A stretch of 64,000 nt of DNA from Pseudomonas sp. DG56-2 (GCF_004803755.1 NZ_CP032311.1:1566501-1630500); one strand, 5' to 3'; counted from the stretch's first letter, positions 26,548 to 36,330 are shown. Numbers and translations: made by a program. Notes: a model not told the origin generated them from the letters alone.

Positions 26548-27297
26548 ATGATTGAGTGGGTGATGTATATAGCGCTGGGCGCTGCACTGGGCACGGTCGG
26601 AGGACTGTTTGGCATTGGTGGCGGGCTTATCGCAATTCCGGCGCTGGGAGTGTTGTTCGGGCTCGACCAGCAACTGGCGCAAGGTACGGCCTTGGTGATG
26701 GTGGTGCCGAACGTGCTGCTGGCGCTGTGGCGCTATCACCAGCGCAACCGGATCGAGATGCGCCACGCGTTGCCATTGGCAGTTGCCAGCTTTGTTTTTG
26801 CCTGGCTAGGTTCGATCTGGGCTGTGGACGTCGACGCACAGTCCATGCGTTTTGCCTTTGTCATGTTCCTGGTTGCCTTGGCTGCCTGGAACCTGGCGCG
26901 CATGTTCATGCGCCAGACACAGCCTTCCACTGAACTGCGCTATCCATGGCCCTGGCTCGGTGTGCTGGGCGCAGGCGCTGGAGTGCTTGGCGGTTTGTTT
27001 GGTGTCGGTGGGGCGGTAGTTGCCACCCCTGTGTTGACCAGTGTGTTCGGTACCACACAGGTGGTTGCCCAAGGGCTCTCACTGGCGCTGGCGGCGCCCA
27101 GTACTGCCGTAACCCTGCTGACCTACGGTATTCACCAGCATGTGCAGTGGAGCATGGGGATCCCGCTGGCAGTGGGTGGGCTGTTGAGCATCAGTTGGGG
27201 GGTAAAGCTGGCTCACGCGCTGCCCGAAAAAGTCCTGCGCTCACTGTTCTGTGGCTTCCTGGTGGTCTGCGCGGTGATGCTGGCGTTCAAGATCTGA
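26548..27297 (+). CDS. TauE/SafE-family sulfite exporter-like permease
   Basis: A 249-residue membrane protein with about eight helices arranged as two homologous halves. Each half carries the Gly-rich family signature: TVGGLFGIGGGLIAIPALG in the first half and LGGLFGVGGAVVATPVLT in the second. Family members carry sulfite, sulfoacetate or other organic anions out of (or into) the cytoplasm. The substrate cannot be assigned. Its last codons overlap the 3' end of the convergent LysR gene by 11 bases. Confidence 0.9.
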   Translation: MIEWVMYIALGAALGTVGGLFGIGGGLIAIPALGVLFGLDQQLAQGTALVMVVPNVLLALWRYHQRNRIEMRHALPLAVASFVFAWLGSIWAVDVDAQSMRFAFVMFLVALAAWNLARMFMRQTQPSTELRYPWPWLGVLGAGAGVLGGLFGVGGAVVATPVLTSVFGTTQVVAQGLSLALAAPSTAVTLLTYGIHQHVQWSMGIPLAVGGLLSISWGVKLAHALPEKVLRSLFCGFLVVCAVMLAFKI

Positions 27298-28141
27298 AGC
27301 CTTCAACGATGTAGTCGGCCATGCAGTCGGTCATCTGTGACTGGCTGCTGTTGTTGCGCAGCAGCATGATACTGGCAGTCGGCAAGACCGGCAGGCCCTG
27401 CGCTTCGCCTATCACGCGCAAATCGCTGGTAATCAGGCTCTGCAATTGTGCCGTGACCGCAAGGCCAGCGCTGACCACCGCCATGATTGCCGGGGTGCTG
27501 GCGCTGGTGTAGGCGATCCGGTATTCCTTTTCGATCGTATCCAGCGCGTTGCAGGCCCAAGTTCGGCAGCAGCAGTCAGTATTGAAAACGGCCAGCGGCA
27601 GCGGATTGTGTTCGTGCGGGCAGAAGCCCTGGGCCTGAACCCACACCGCAGGCTCGCGGCGCAGTAATTGACCGACTTCATGGCCGGGCTCGCAGGTGAT
27701 GATGGTCATGTCCAGGTCCTGGCGCTGCATCAGCTGGCGCGAGCTTTCGCAATGAACCTCGACCTGGATCAGTGGATAGGCCTGGGCAAAGCTGGAAAGA
27801 ATGCCGGGCAGAAAACGCATGGCATAGTCATCCGGCGTGCCAATGCGCACCATGCCGACCATGTGTGGCATGCGCAGGGTGTTGAACACTTCACCATGGA
27901 GTTTGAGGATGCGCCGGGCGTAGCCAAGCAGTACCTGGCCTTCGGCGGTCAGGCGTACCTGGCGGCCGTCACGTTCGAACAGCTGGCGCTGGATGATGTC
28001 TTCTTCCAGGCGTTTCATCTGCATGCTGACGGCCGACTGAGTGCGGTTCACCACTTCGCCAGCGCGAGTGAAACCACCGTGTTCAGCGATGGCGACGAAG
28101 GTGCGCAGGACGTCGGAGTCGATACTCTGATACTGGGACAA
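27287..28141 (-). CDS. LysR-family transcriptional regulator
   Basis: A 284-residue LysR protein. The helix-turn-helix is near 10-65 (FVAIAEHGGFTRAGEVVNRT), with an effector domain from about 95. An unusual cluster of cysteines occurs near 190-196 (NTDCCCRTWAC), which could serve a redox or metal sensing role, though this is speculation. It is divergent from the DUF1127 gene at 28239, an arrangement I associate with Pseudomonas. Confidence 0.9.
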   Translation of the reverse strand: MSQYQSIDSDVLRTFVAIAEHGGFTRAGEVVNRTQSAVSMQMKRLEEDIIQRQLFERDGRQVRLTAEGQVLLGYARRILKLHGEVFNTLRMPHMVGMVRIGTPDDYAMRFLPGILSSFAQAYPLIQVEVHCESSRQLMQRQDLDMTIITCEPGHEVGQLLRREPAVWVQAQGFCPHEHNPLPLAVFNTDCCCRTWACNALDTIEKEYRIAYTSASTPAIMAVVSAGLAVTAQLQSLITSDLRVIGEAQGLPVLPTASIMLLRNNSSQSQMTDCMADYIVEGFRS

Positions 28142-28238
28142 GGCATCAATCTCCTAGATGTATTGCATAAGAAACATTCGTTGGATTGATCTTAGGCCTG
28201 CGCTGACACTGTCGTCATCCCACACGGAGGGTAAGACG

Positions 28239-28469
28239 ATGAAAGGTCAGAAAGCACATGTCCTGATGCATCCGCGCTTTGCTCATGGCGGCTTCAGCCA
28301 TGCCATTGAGGCTGTCATTCAACAGTTGGCGCGCTGGCGGCAGTTGCACCGGCAACGGATGGAACTGGCGCGCCTGAGTGATGCCGCACTGCACGATATC
28401 GGCATGAGCCGGGTTGATGTGCTGCAAGAGGTGGAGCGGCCATTCTGGGACGACCCGTTAAAAAAATGA
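28239..28469 (+). CDS. DUF1127 (YjiS-like) small protein
   Basis: A 76-residue basic protein with the DUF1127 core LARLSDAALHDIGMSRVDVL near residues 43-62, preceded by an Arg-rich helix (RWRQLHRQRMEL). Related small proteins in other bacteria bind RNA and affect phosphate or carbon metabolism; no role is established here. The start at 28239 is set by GGAGG at 28226-28230. Divergent from a LysR gene, 97 bases away. Confidence 0.88.
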   Translation: MKGQKAHVLMHPRFAHGGFSHAIEAVIQQLARWRQLHRQRMELARLSDAALHDIGMSRVDVLQEVERPFWDDPLKK

Positions 28470-28527
28470 GTCGCGTCCGGCAGGCGTCACTACTACCTTA
28501 AGTGGGCTTGTTCAGAAGGAGTCGGGC

Positions 28528-29769
28528 ATGCCCACCACACAATCCTTTTCGCTGGCGCAGGCGCGCCGCCTGGCCTTGGCGGCCCAGGGCTTTGCTGGGC
28601 GCACCCCGCGCTCACAGGTGAGTGCCGCGCATCTGCAACGGCTGATGGAGCGCCTGGGTGTGGTGCAGATCGACTCGGTGAACGCCTTGGTGCGTTCGCA
28701 TTACCTACCGATATTTTCGCGACTGGGCAGTTATCCACAGGCGCTGCTTGACCAGATTGCCTGGGGCCAGCGGCGCCAGCGCAAACTGTTTGAATACTGG
28801 GGCCACGAAGCTTCGTTGCTGCCGCTGGCGTTGTATCCCATGCTCCGTTGGCGCATGGACCGTGCGCGTCAAGGACAGGGTATCTACCAGCAGTTGGCAC
28901 GTTTCGGTCGTGAGCAGCAGCCAACCATTGCCCGTGTTCTGGCTGCAGTCACCGCTCAGGGCGCTTTGGCTGCCGGTAGCCTGTCCACCCGTGAGGTGCG
29001 TGCCGGACCCTGGTGGGACTGGAGCGCAGAAAAGCATGCGCTGGAATGGTTGTTTGCTGCAGGCCTGGTGACCGTTGCCGGGCGACGGGGTTTTGAGCGT
29101 TTGTACGATCTGCCTGAGCGGGTGCTGCCAGCGGCATTGCTGCAGCAACCATTGCTCGACGAAGCGCAGGCACAGCGCGGGCTGCTCCTGCAAGCGGCCA
29201 CTGCCTTGGGCGTGGCGACCGAAAAAGACCTGCGCGACTACTATCGACTCAGCCCGGCAGATAGCCGTGATCGCATTGCCGAATTGGTGGAGCAGGGGCA
29301 GTTGCAAGTCTGTGCCGTGCAAGGTTGGAACCAGGCAGCCTATTGCCTTGGCGCTGTGCGGCTGCCGGGTAAAGTTGCCTGCAGCGCATTGCTGTCACCC
29401 TTCGATTCGTTGGTCTGGGAGCGGGGGCGTACCGAGCGCCTGTTCGATTTTCGTTATCGGCTGGAGATTTACACCCCGGCGCACAAGCGTGTCTACGGCT
29501 ACTACGTTCTGCCGTTTCTACATCATGAACGGATCGCCGCGCGTGTGGATTTGCGCGCAGATCGGGCTGGCGACTGCCTGGCGATCCATGCGGTGCACGA
29601 GGAAGTCCAGGGCCTGGACGATGCTGGGGTGCAAGCGCTGGCTGACAGCCTGTGGAACATGGCGAGGTGGCTGGGCTTGAGCCGCTTGCAGCTGAATTGT
29701 CCTCGAGCCAGTGCCGGGCGGTTGCGCCCGGCACTGGCCCACAGCACCTTCAGCGTCGGACTTGTTTGA
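28528..29769 (+). CDS. YcaQ/AlkX-type winged-helix DNA glycosylase
   Basis: A 413-residue protein of the HTH_42 family (YcaQ/AlkZ-like), which unhooks interstrand crosslinks and removes alkylated bases. The family's catalytic QxD motif is present as VVQIDSVN (Gln47, Asp49), which places it with YcaQ (QxD) rather than AlkZ (QxQ). Other landmarks are [13 protein letters not shown] and [25 protein letters not shown] precedes the start. The 3' end overlaps the convergent DAHP synthase gene by 20 bases. Confidence 0.88.
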   Translation: MPTTQSFSLAQARRLALAAQGFAGRTPRSQVSAAHLQRLMERLGVVQIDSVNALVRSHYLPIFSRLGSYPQALLDQIAWGQRRQRKLFEYWGHEASLLPLALYPMLRWRMDRARQGQGIYQQLARFGREQQPTIARVLAAVTAQGALAAGSLSTREVRAGPWWDWSAEKHALEWLFAAGLVTVAGRRGFERLYDLPERVLPAALLQQPLLDEAQAQRGLLLQAATALGVATEKDLRDYYRLSPADSRDRIAELVEQGQLQVCAVQGWNQAAYCLGAVRLPGKVACSALLSPFDSLVWERGRTERLFDFRYRLEIYTPAHKRVYGYYVLPFLHHERIAARVDLRADRAGDCLAIHAVHEEVQGLDDAGVQALADSLWNMARWLGLSRLQLNCPRASAGRLRPALAHSTFSVGLV

Positions 29770-31096
29770 GAGTCTCGGCGATCAGGAAGGCCAGTTCCAG
29801 GGACTGGTCGGCGTTCATGCGCGGATCGCAATGGGTATGGTAGCGATCTGACAGGGCGTCTTCGGTAATGGGGCGGGCGCCACCGATGCACTCGGTGACG
29901 TTCTGTCCGGTCATTTCAATGTGAATGCCACCGGCATGGCTACCCTCGGCCTGGTGCACCTGGAAGAACTGCTTGACCTCGCTGAGGATCTGCGCGAAAT
30001 CGCGGGTTTTGTAGCCGCTGCTGGCCTTGATGGTATTGCCGTGCATCGGGTCGGAGCTCCACAGCACTTTGCGTCCTTCGCGCTCGACGCTGCGAATCAG
30101 TGCCGGCAAGTGCTCACCGACCTTGCTGGCACCCATGCGTACGATCAGATTGAGGCGGCCGGGGTCATTGTCCGGGTTGAGCACATCAATCAGGCGGATC
30201 AACTCCTCGGTATTCATGCTCGGGCCGACCTTGACCCCGATAGGGTTGTTCACCCCGCGCAAAAACTCCACATGTGCACCGTCGAGTTGGCGCGTGCGGT
30301 CGCCGATCCAAAGCATATGCGCCGAGCAGTCGTAGTAGTCGTTGGTCAGGCTGTCACGACGTACGAAGGCTTCCTCGTAATTCAACAGCAACGCTTCATG
30401 GGCGGTAAAAAAGCTGGTTTCACGCAATTGCGGTGAACTGTCCATGCCACAGGCACGCATGAAGGCCAGGGTTTCGTCGATACGGTCAGCCAATTGACTG
30501 TACTTTTCTGCCAGTGCCGAGTTGGCAATGAAGTCCAGGTTCCACTTGTGCACCTGGTGCAGATCGGCAAAACCACCTTGGGCAAAGGCGCGCAACAGGT
30601 TCAGGCTGGCGGTGGACTGGTGATAGGCCTGGAGCAGGCGTTCCGGGTCGGGTACCCGGCTTTTTTCGTCGAAGCCGATACCATTGATGATATCGCCACG
30701 GTAGGCCGGCAGAGTCACCCCGGCAACGGTCTCATCATTTGCCGAGCGCGGTTTGGCAAACTGCCCGGCCATGCGCCCGACCTTGACCACCGGGCAGCCG
30801 GCGGCAAACGTCATGACGATCGCCATTTGCAGCAGCACCTTGAAGGTGTCGCGGATTTTGGCCGCCGAGAACTCGGCGAAGCTTTCTGCACAATCGCCGC
30901 CCTGCAGAAGAAACGCGCGGCCCTGGGTGACTTCGGCAAACTGTCGGCGCAGTTCCCTGGCTTCACCGGCGAATACCAGCGGCGGGTAACTTGCCAGGGT
31001 CTGTTCGACCTTGAGCAGGTGCTCGGCATCAGGGTAGGAAGGTTGCTGCTGGATCGGCAGGGCGCGCCAGCTGTCAGGGCTCCAGGGTTGATTCAT
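29750..31096 (-). CDS. Class II 3-deoxy-7-phosphoheptulonate (DAHP) synthase
   Basis: A 448-residue plant-type (class II) DAHP synthase, the first enzyme of the shikimate pathway, condensing phosphoenolpyruvate with erythrose 4-phosphate. Family landmarks are [25 protein letters not shown] and [18 protein letters not shown]. The ATG at 31096 follows an in-frame GTG. Pseudomonas usually also carries class I enzymes, so this copy may serve specialised or general aromatic synthesis. Monocistronic. Confidence 0.95.
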   Translation of the reverse strand: MNQPWSPDSWRALPIQQQPSYPDAEHLLKVEQTLASYPPLVFAGEARELRRQFAEVTQGRAFLLQGGDCAESFAEFSAAKIRDTFKVLLQMAIVMTFAAGCPVVKVGRMAGQFAKPRSANDETVAGVTLPAYRGDIINGIGFDEKSRVPDPERLLQAYHQSTASLNLLRAFAQGGFADLHQVHKWNLDFIANSALAEKYSQLADRIDETLAFMRACGMDSSPQLRETSFFTAHEALLLNYEEAFVRRDSLTNDYYDCSAHMLWIGDRTRQLDGAHVEFLRGVNNPIGVKVGPSMNTEELIRLIDVLNPDNDPGRLNLIVRMGASKVGEHLPALIRSVEREGRKVLWSSDPMHGNTIKASSGYKTRDFAQILSEVKQFFQVHQAEGSHAGGIHIEMTGQNVTECIGGARPITEDALSDRYHTHCDPRMNADQSLELAFLIAETLKQVRR

Positions 31097-31224
31097 CACG
31101 GGCTCGGTCAGGTCGGAAAGGGGCTGCCTGCCATGTTAACAGTTGCGGCACGCCTTGTTGCACTGGCGCCATTGACGGACAATGGCCGTTTTGCTCGAAG
31201 CAGCGGCGTAAGCCGGGAGACAGC

Positions 31225-31980
31225 ATGACAGTGGAACGGGTGGAGCGGGTGCTGGCCCAGGTGCAGGACCAATACGGCACCATCAGCGTCCTGGAGGTCG
31301 AGGACTATCGGTTTCTCGAATTCGGTGAAGCCATCGAGCAGAGCTGCGTGTTTACCGCCGATCCGAGCTGGCTGGAATACGACTACACCCGCGCCATGTT
31401 CATCGCCGCGCTGTGTCACGCCGAGCCCGAAAGCGCGCTGTTTCTTGGTTTGGGCGCCGGAACCTTGACCCAGGCCTGCCTCAAGTTCCTGCCGCTGGAA
31501 GACGTCGAGGCCATTGAGCTGCGTCCCGATGTGCCGCGCCTGGCCATCGAGTATCTGGGCCTGGATGATGATCCGCGCCTGTATATCCGTATTGGCGATG
31601 CCATGGAGTTGCTGGGTTCTGCCGAGTCTGCCGACTTGATTTTCGTCGACTTGTATACCGATCATGGGCCGGGTGTGGCCCATCTGGCGTGGCGTTTCCT
31701 CGAAGACTGCCAGAAGCGCTTGAATCCTGATGGTTGGCTGGTGATCAACCAGTGGGCTGGCGATGATGGCAAGCCACTGGGCGCCGCATTGCTGCGTGGG
31801 CTTTATCATCGTCACTATTGGGAGCTGCCGGTCAAGGAGGGCAATGTGATTATCATCGTTCCAGCCGACCTCGACCAGGAACTGGACATGGCCGGGCTCC
31901 AGGCTCGCGCCGCAGCCCTGGCCCCGCGTCTTGGCTACTCGCTGGATGCCTTGATCGCAGCGATCCGCCCGGCTACGTGA
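31225..31980 (+). CDS. Spermidine synthase-like methyltransferase-fold protein
   Basis: A 251-residue cytosolic protein with a Rossmann-type SAM-dependent fold: the glycine motif ALFLGLGAGTLTQACLKFL, the acidic VEAIELRPDV and the IFVDLYTDHG region. It resembles spermidine synthases but is short and lacks a clear complete putrescine-site gate, so aminopropyl transfer is unproven. GGGAGA precedes the ATG. It is transcribed divergently from the DAHP synthase gene. Confidence 0.8.
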   Translation: MTVERVERVLAQVQDQYGTISVLEVEDYRFLEFGEAIEQSCVFTADPSWLEYDYTRAMFIAALCHAEPESALFLGLGAGTLTQACLKFLPLEDVEAIELRPDVPRLAIEYLGLDDDPRLYIRIGDAMELLGSAESADLIFVDLYTDHGPGVAHLAWRFLEDCQKRLNPDGWLVINQWAGDDGKPLGAALLRGLYHRHYWELPVKEGNVIIIVPADLDQELDMAGLQARAAALAPRLGYSLDALIAAIRPAT

Positions 31981-32334
31981 GACGCCTGGTGCAGCGGGCG
32001 CAGGAAAAACGTTTCAGCCATTTGCAAGCCTATCGCCCCAGGCCCGCCGTAGCGTGGCTTGGGACAGGCGCGTTGGAATAAAAAAATCTCCCGCGATTTT
32101 GGAATTCAGGTATAGTACGCGCCGGTCTTTTACCAGACCTCGTTTAGGTAGTGCATTTCCGAAGCCAGCTTCGGCTGCGCGTCCGCCCTGCGGACGCTCC
32201 CTGACGTTCCTTTTTTTTCTTCAATCGTTTTCGCAAATCCCCGCCGACAAAGCTGCCAGGGTGACTTTCGGGTCTTACAAGGCATGCGCAGCTTTGGAGC
32301 ATGGGTCTTTGCGGATGCACTTAGAGGCAGACCC
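31981..32334 (+). promoter_or_regulatory. Promoter and long leader of the DEAD-box helicase gene
   Basis: A 354-base gap. A TATAGT at 32111-32116 could be the -10 of the helicase promoter; no good -35 is seen at normal spacing. The ~210-base leader that would follow contains an 8-bp perfect hairpin (GCGTCCGC, 32179-32186, with 32190-32197), then a run of T at about 32211-32218. Cold-shock helicase genes often have long structured leaders, so post-transcriptional control is plausible. The first 100 bases show nothing convincing. Confidence 0.55.
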
Positions 32335-33996
32335 ATGACCCAGGAAACCGGCGGCTTCGCCGCTCTCGATCTTCATCCAAGTATTGTTGCCGCCGTTGTG
32401 GCTACTGGCTACGAAGAGCCATCGGCCATTCAGCAGCAATCGATCCCGATTATTCTTGCCGGTCATGACATGATCGGTCAGGCGCAGACAGGTACCGGCA
32501 AAACTGCCGCTTTCGCTCTGCCAATCCTGCACCGCATCGACCCGAGCAAGCGCGAGCCGCAAGCCCTGATCCTGGCGCCAACCCGTGAGTTGGCGCTGCA
32601 AGTAGCCACCGCTTTTGAAACCTACTCCAAGCAGATGCCTGGCGTTACCGTGGTGGCCGTATACGGTGGTGCCCCAATGGGCCCACAGCTGAAAGCAATT
32701 CGCAATGGCGCGCAAATCGTCGTTGCCACCCCTGGCCGTCTGTGCGACCACCTGCGTCGCGACGAGAAAGTCCTGGCAACCGTCAATCACCTGGTGCTCG
32801 ACGAAGCTGACGAAATGCTCAAGCTGGGCTTCATGGATGACCTCGAAGTCATCTTCAAGGCCATGCCGGAAACCCGCCAGACCGTACTGTTCTCCGCAAC
32901 CCTGCCGGCCTCCATCCGTGCAATTGCCGAACGTCACCTGCGTGATCCGAAGCACGTCAAGATCCAGACCAAAACCCAGACCGTGACTGCCATCGAGCAG
33001 GCTCACCTGATGGTCCACGCTGACCAGAAGGTCTCCGCTGTCCTGCGTCTGCTGGAAGTGGAAGAGTTCGACGCACTGATCGCCTTCGTGCGTACCAAGC
33101 AAGCCACCCTGGACCTGGCTAGCGCCCTGGAAGCCAAAGGCTACAAGGCTGCTGCGTTGAATGGTGACATTGCCCAGAACCAGCGTGAGCGCGTTATCGA
33201 CTCGCTCAAGGATGGTCGCCTGGACATCGTCGTTGCTACCGACGTTGCCGCTCGTGGTCTGGACGTGCCGCGCATCACTCACGTGTTCAACGTTGACATG
33301 CCGTACGATCCAGAGTCCTACGTTCACCGTATCGGCCGTACCGGTCGTGCCGGTCGCGAAGGTCGTGCACTGTTGCTGGTAACGCCGCGTGAGCGTCGTA
33401 TGCTGCAGGTGATCGAGCGTGTCACTGGTCAGAAGGTTGCAGAAGTTCGTCTGCCAAATGCCCAGGCCGTTCTCGATGCTCGCATCAAGAAGCTGACCAA
33501 CAGCCTGGCGCCACTGGTTGCCGACGCCGAGTCGACCCATGGTGATCTGCTCGATCGCCTGACTGCCGACATCGGTTGCAGCCCGCGTGCCCTGGCCGCA
33601 GCGCTGCTGCGCAAGGCTACCAACGGTCAGGCCCTGACCCTGGAAGCTGTCGAGAAGGAGCAACCGCTGGTTCCGACCTCCGCTCCGCGTGAGCGCTCTG
33701 GCGATCGTCCAGACCGTGGCGAGCGTGAGCGTCGTGCGCCAATGCCGCTGGGCGAAGGCCGTGCACGCTGCCGTACCGCGCTGGGTGCGCGTGATGGCAT
33801 CGCTGCCAAGAACCTGCTCGGCGCCATCCTCAACGAAGGCGGCCTGGCCCGCGAAGCAATCGGCCGCATTCAGGTGCGTGATAGCTTCAGCCTGGTTGAA
33901 CTGCCGGAAGAGGGTCTGGAGCGTCTGCTGGCCAAGCTCAAGGACACTCGCGTTGCCGGTAAGCAGCTGAAGCTGCGCCGTTATCGCGAAGACTGA
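32335..33996 (+). CDS. deaD: DEAD-box ATP-dependent RNA helicase (DeaD/CsdA-like)
   Basis: A 553-residue helicase with all core motifs: Q motif region, Walker A GQAQTGTGKT, PTRELAL, TPGRLCDHL, DEAD, SAT and HRIGRTGRAGR. The C-terminal RNA-binding domain (about 470-550) follows a basic, Arg-rich linker (RERSGDRPDRGERERRAP). This build matches CsdA/DeaD, which unwinds structured RNA in ribosome assembly and cold adaptation. The start at 32335 has GAGG upstream; the in-frame upstream start at 32284 adds residues unlike the family. Confidence 0.94.
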   Translation: MTQETGGFAALDLHPSIVAAVVATGYEEPSAIQQQSIPIILAGHDMIGQAQTGTGKTAAFALPILHRIDPSKREPQALILAPTRELALQVATAFETYSKQMPGVTVVAVYGGAPMGPQLKAIRNGAQIVVATPGRLCDHLRRDEKVLATVNHLVLDEADEMLKLGFMDDLEVIFKAMPETRQTVLFSATLPASIRAIAERHLRDPKHVKIQTKTQTVTAIEQAHLMVHADQKVSAVLRLLEVEEFDALIAFVRTKQATLDLASALEAKGYKAAALNGDIAQNQRERVIDSLKDGRLDIVVATDVAARGLDVPRITHVFNVDMPYDPESYVHRIGRTGRAGREGRALLLVTPRERRMLQVIERVTGQKVAEVRLPNAQAVLDARIKKLTNSLAPLVADAESTHGDLLDRLTADIGCSPRALAAALLRKATNGQALTLEAVEKEQPLVPTSAPRERSGDRPDRGERERRAPMPLGEGRARCRTALGARDGIAAKNLLGAILNEGGLAREAIGRIQVRDSFSLVELPEEGLERLLAKLKDTRVAGKQLKLRRYRED

Positions 33997-34007
33997 TCCG
34001 CGAGCAC

Positions 34008-34041
34008 AAAAAAATCCCCGACTGAGTTGGGGATTTTTTTT
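34008..34041. terminator. Bidirectional terminator between deaD and the dioxygenase gene
   Basis: A 12-bp stem of AAAAAAATCCCC and GGGGATTTTTTT with a 9-base loop. The A- and T-runs let it act on both strands, and the flanking genes converge. Confidence 0.92.
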
Positions 34042-34053
34042 GCCCAGGCTATT

Positions 34054-34821
34054 TCAATCGAAGCGATAGATGTCCATGCCCAGCGCCCCGAGGGTGAAGC
34101 CCTGGTGGACGATGGCGAATTCCGTGCCTGCACCTCGAGCGAAGTACAGGGGCAATAAATGCTCATCGCTAGGGTGATTGCGCATGGCAAAGGGCGCCAG
34201 GTGCCGGTAATCATGCAAGGCCTGGGTGTCATCTGCCTGCAGTTTTTCAATCATCCAGTCCCGAAACGCCAGCGCCCAGGGTTCAATGCTTTGCGGACCT
34301 GCGCGCCAGTCCAGTTCGCCCAGGTTGTGGGTGATGCTTCCGGAGCCGATCAGCAGAACGTCGTCATCACGCAAGCTCGCCAGCGCGCTGCCCACCAGTT
34401 CCTGAAACTTCGGCCCAAGCTGGGTGGGAAGGGAAACCTGTACCACCGGAATATCTGCGTGGGGATACATCAGCGACAGAGGAACCCAGGTGCCATGGTC
34501 GAAGGGGCGTTGGGGGTCGAGGCGCGTTGGCATGCCGGCCGCGCAGAGCAGTTCTGTTACCCGTTGAGCCAGGGCCGGGTCGCCGGGGGCAGGGTACTGC
34601 ACGGCATACAGTGCGGCGGGGAAGCCGCCGAAGTCGTGCCAGGTTTGCGGGGTGGGGCTGCTGGATACCAGCAACTCCCGGCTTTCCCAATGTGCTGAGA
34701 CCACCACGATTGCTTTGGGTCGTTTTAATGCAGCAGCCAGGCGTTTCAAGGCAGGGCCACTGGCACCTGGCTCCAGGGCGAGCATGGGCGAGCCATGGGA
34801 AATGAACAGGCTGGGCAGCAT
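34054..34821 (-). CDS. Class III extradiol (4,5-DOPA dioxygenase-like) enzyme
   Basis: A 255-residue protein of the LigB/YgiD family. Metal-binding histidines are visible in LFISHGSP (near residue 9), VSAHWES (near 44) and SGSITHNLG, with the conserved DHGTWVPL (catalytic His). Members cleave catechols next to the hydroxyls using Fe2+ or Zn2+. The physiological substrate of the bacterial group is not established. Monocistronic. Confidence 0.88.
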   Translation of the reverse strand: MLPSLFISHGSPMLALEPGASGPALKRLAAALKRPKAIVVVSAHWESRELLVSSSPTPQTWHDFGGFPAALYAVQYPAPGDPALAQRVTELLCAAGMPTRLDPQRPFDHGTWVPLSLMYPHADIPVVQVSLPTQLGPKFQELVGSALASLRDDDVLLIGSGSITHNLGELDWRAGPQSIEPWALAFRDWMIEKLQADDTQALHDYRHLAPFAMRNHPSDEHLLPLYFARGAGTEFAIVHQGFTLGALGMDIYRFD

Positions 34822-34924
34822 CAGGGTGCTCCGGACGTTAAGATGTGCTCATCTTCGGGCAAAGCATTGATCTAAATCTAATATAAGTTTTCGCAGTATT
34901 TGATCGAATTTATCGAGGTGAGGC

Positions 34925-35575
34925 ATGCAGGCAGCGTTTTGGCTTTCACGTTGGAACAATAATCAGATTGGCTTTCACCAGTCTCAGGTCAACGGTCACC
35001 TGCAACAGTACTGGCCGACATTGGCGGTGGCGCCTGGAGCGCGCGTGCTGGTGCCGCTGTGTGGCAAGAGCCTGGACATGCTCTGGTTGGCAGGGCAGGG
35101 CCTGCAGGTGCTTGGGGTGGAGCTGTCGGAGCGTGCGGTGGAGGATTTTTTCGCTGAGCATCAGTTGCAGCCCCAGATCACTCAGCAAGGTCCGTTCAAG
35201 GTTTTTCGCTGCGACGCCATTGAAATTCGCTGCGGTGATTTCTTCGCCTTACGCGCTGAAGACGTCGGCGCGTGTGCTGCTTTGTACGATCGAGCTGCAC
35301 TGATCGCGTTGCCCGCGCCTATGCGCGTGCTTTATGTCGAGCATTTGCAGACCCTGCTTGCGCCACCGGTGAAGGGCTTGTTGATCACCCTGGACTACGA
35401 CCAGTCGCAGATCGACGGGCCGCCGTTTGCTGTCGTCGATGACGAAGTGCAGGCGCTGTTCGCCGCCTGGCAGCCGCGTGAGCGGGTATCGCATGATGTG
35501 CTGGCCGAGAGTCCGAAATTCCAACAGGCTGGCGCCACGCGCTTGTTGGAGCGGGTCTATCAGTTGCAACGCTGA
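34925..35575 (+). CDS. tpm: Thiopurine S-methyltransferase
   Basis: A 216-residue SAM-dependent methyltransferase. Typical signatures are [38 protein letters not shown] (SAM site) and [15 protein letters not shown]. Bacterial Tpm methylates selenium and tellurium compounds and can confer tellurite resistance in Pseudomonas. GAGGTGAGG precedes the ATG. It sits alone between divergent and non-coding regions. Confidence 0.95.
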   Translation: MQAAFWLSRWNNNQIGFHQSQVNGHLQQYWPTLAVAPGARVLVPLCGKSLDMLWLAGQGLQVLGVELSERAVEDFFAEHQLQPQITQQGPFKVFRCDAIEIRCGDFFALRAEDVGACAALYDRAALIALPAPMRVLYVEHLQTLLAPPVKGLLITLDYDQSQIDGPPFAVVDDEVQALFAAWQPRERVSHDVLAESPKFQQAGATRLLERVYQLQR

Positions 35576-35615
35576 TATAAAAAAGGTCCTTCACGAAATC
35601 CCAGGGCATGATCTC

Positions 35616-35664
35616 GGGGCTGGGCTGGGCTGGGCTGGGCTGGGCTGGGCTGGGCTGGGCTGGG
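35616..35664. repeat. CTGGG pentanucleotide tandem repeat
   Basis: Nine perfect copies of CTGGG run from 35620 to 35664, preceded by GGGG. The array lies 40 bases after the tpm stop in a non-coding gap. The periodic GGG tracts could form G-quadruplexes, and the array is a good candidate for length variation by slippage. Confidence 0.95.
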
Positions 35665-35692
35665 ATTTGAGTCTGTGAGCTTATCCATTCAA

Positions 35693-36240
35693 TGCGGCGC
35701 CGCTGTTGGCCCCTTCCGCCCTTACGGCGGGTCCCTTTTGTCTTGGCAAAAGGAACCAAAACCGTGTGTCCCTGCATTCGGCCCTACGCTGCGCTCCGGG
35801 TCCCCTCGCTCCGGCATCGCTCCCGTCGGGACCGCACCGAAGGGCCGTCCTGGCCCTACGGTGCTCGCAGGCCATCCATGGCCTGCACCCGACTACGCAA
35901 TACCTACACTCAGCCTACTGAAGGGACGATCCAGCGCCTCGCTGTTGCCGGTGCCGTTGCTTTGCTTCTCCCTACACAAATCGTGCAGACGCCACAAATC
36001 GTCCCTTCAGTAGGCCGAATGGAACCCTTGCGTAGTGGGGCGACGGCCATGGATGGCCGGCGAGCGCCGCAGGGCCAGGACGGCCCTTCGGCGCGGTCCC
36101 CGCGGGAGCAAGGGTGGAATGAGGGGACCCGGAGCGCAGCGTAGGGCCGGATGCAGGGACAACGGGTTTTGCCCACTTTTGCCCCGACAAAAGTGGGTCG
36201 CCGTAAAGGCGAAACCAGCCAGTGGTGCCACCACATCAAA
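35693..36240. repeat. Large imperfect inverted repeat (two ~240-base arms)
   Basis: The left arm (about 35693-35930) is repeated in inverted orientation on the right (about 35998-36240), around a 67-base centre. The innermost 18 bases (35913-35930 and 35998-36015) are perfectly complementary. Further out the arms share long blocks, for example TACGCTGCGCTCCGGGTCCC and GAAGGGCCGTCCTGGCCCT. Open frames on both strands here translate to similar Gly/Pro/Arg-rich peptides purely because the DNA is repeated. They lack RBS and family support, so I treat the region as a non-coding repeat element present in two opposed copies. Confidence 0.85.
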
Positions 36241-36330
36241 CGGATATGCCCATCGCCACTCGAGCCACATTCCGGTGCTCGCCCGCTAGCAGGCCCGGTG
36301 CGTAGTTCCCGGAATTCCGTGAACAACCAT

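Noticed and set aside
31818..32081. An open frame overlapping the end of the spermidine-synthase-like gene
   Set aside because: Mostly an alternate frame of the real gene; the unique tail of ~34 codons has only a GTG start and no clear RBS.
32275..33663. A 462-codon minus-strand frame across the helicase gene
   Set aside because: Antisense shadow; the helicase motifs on the plus strand are decisive.
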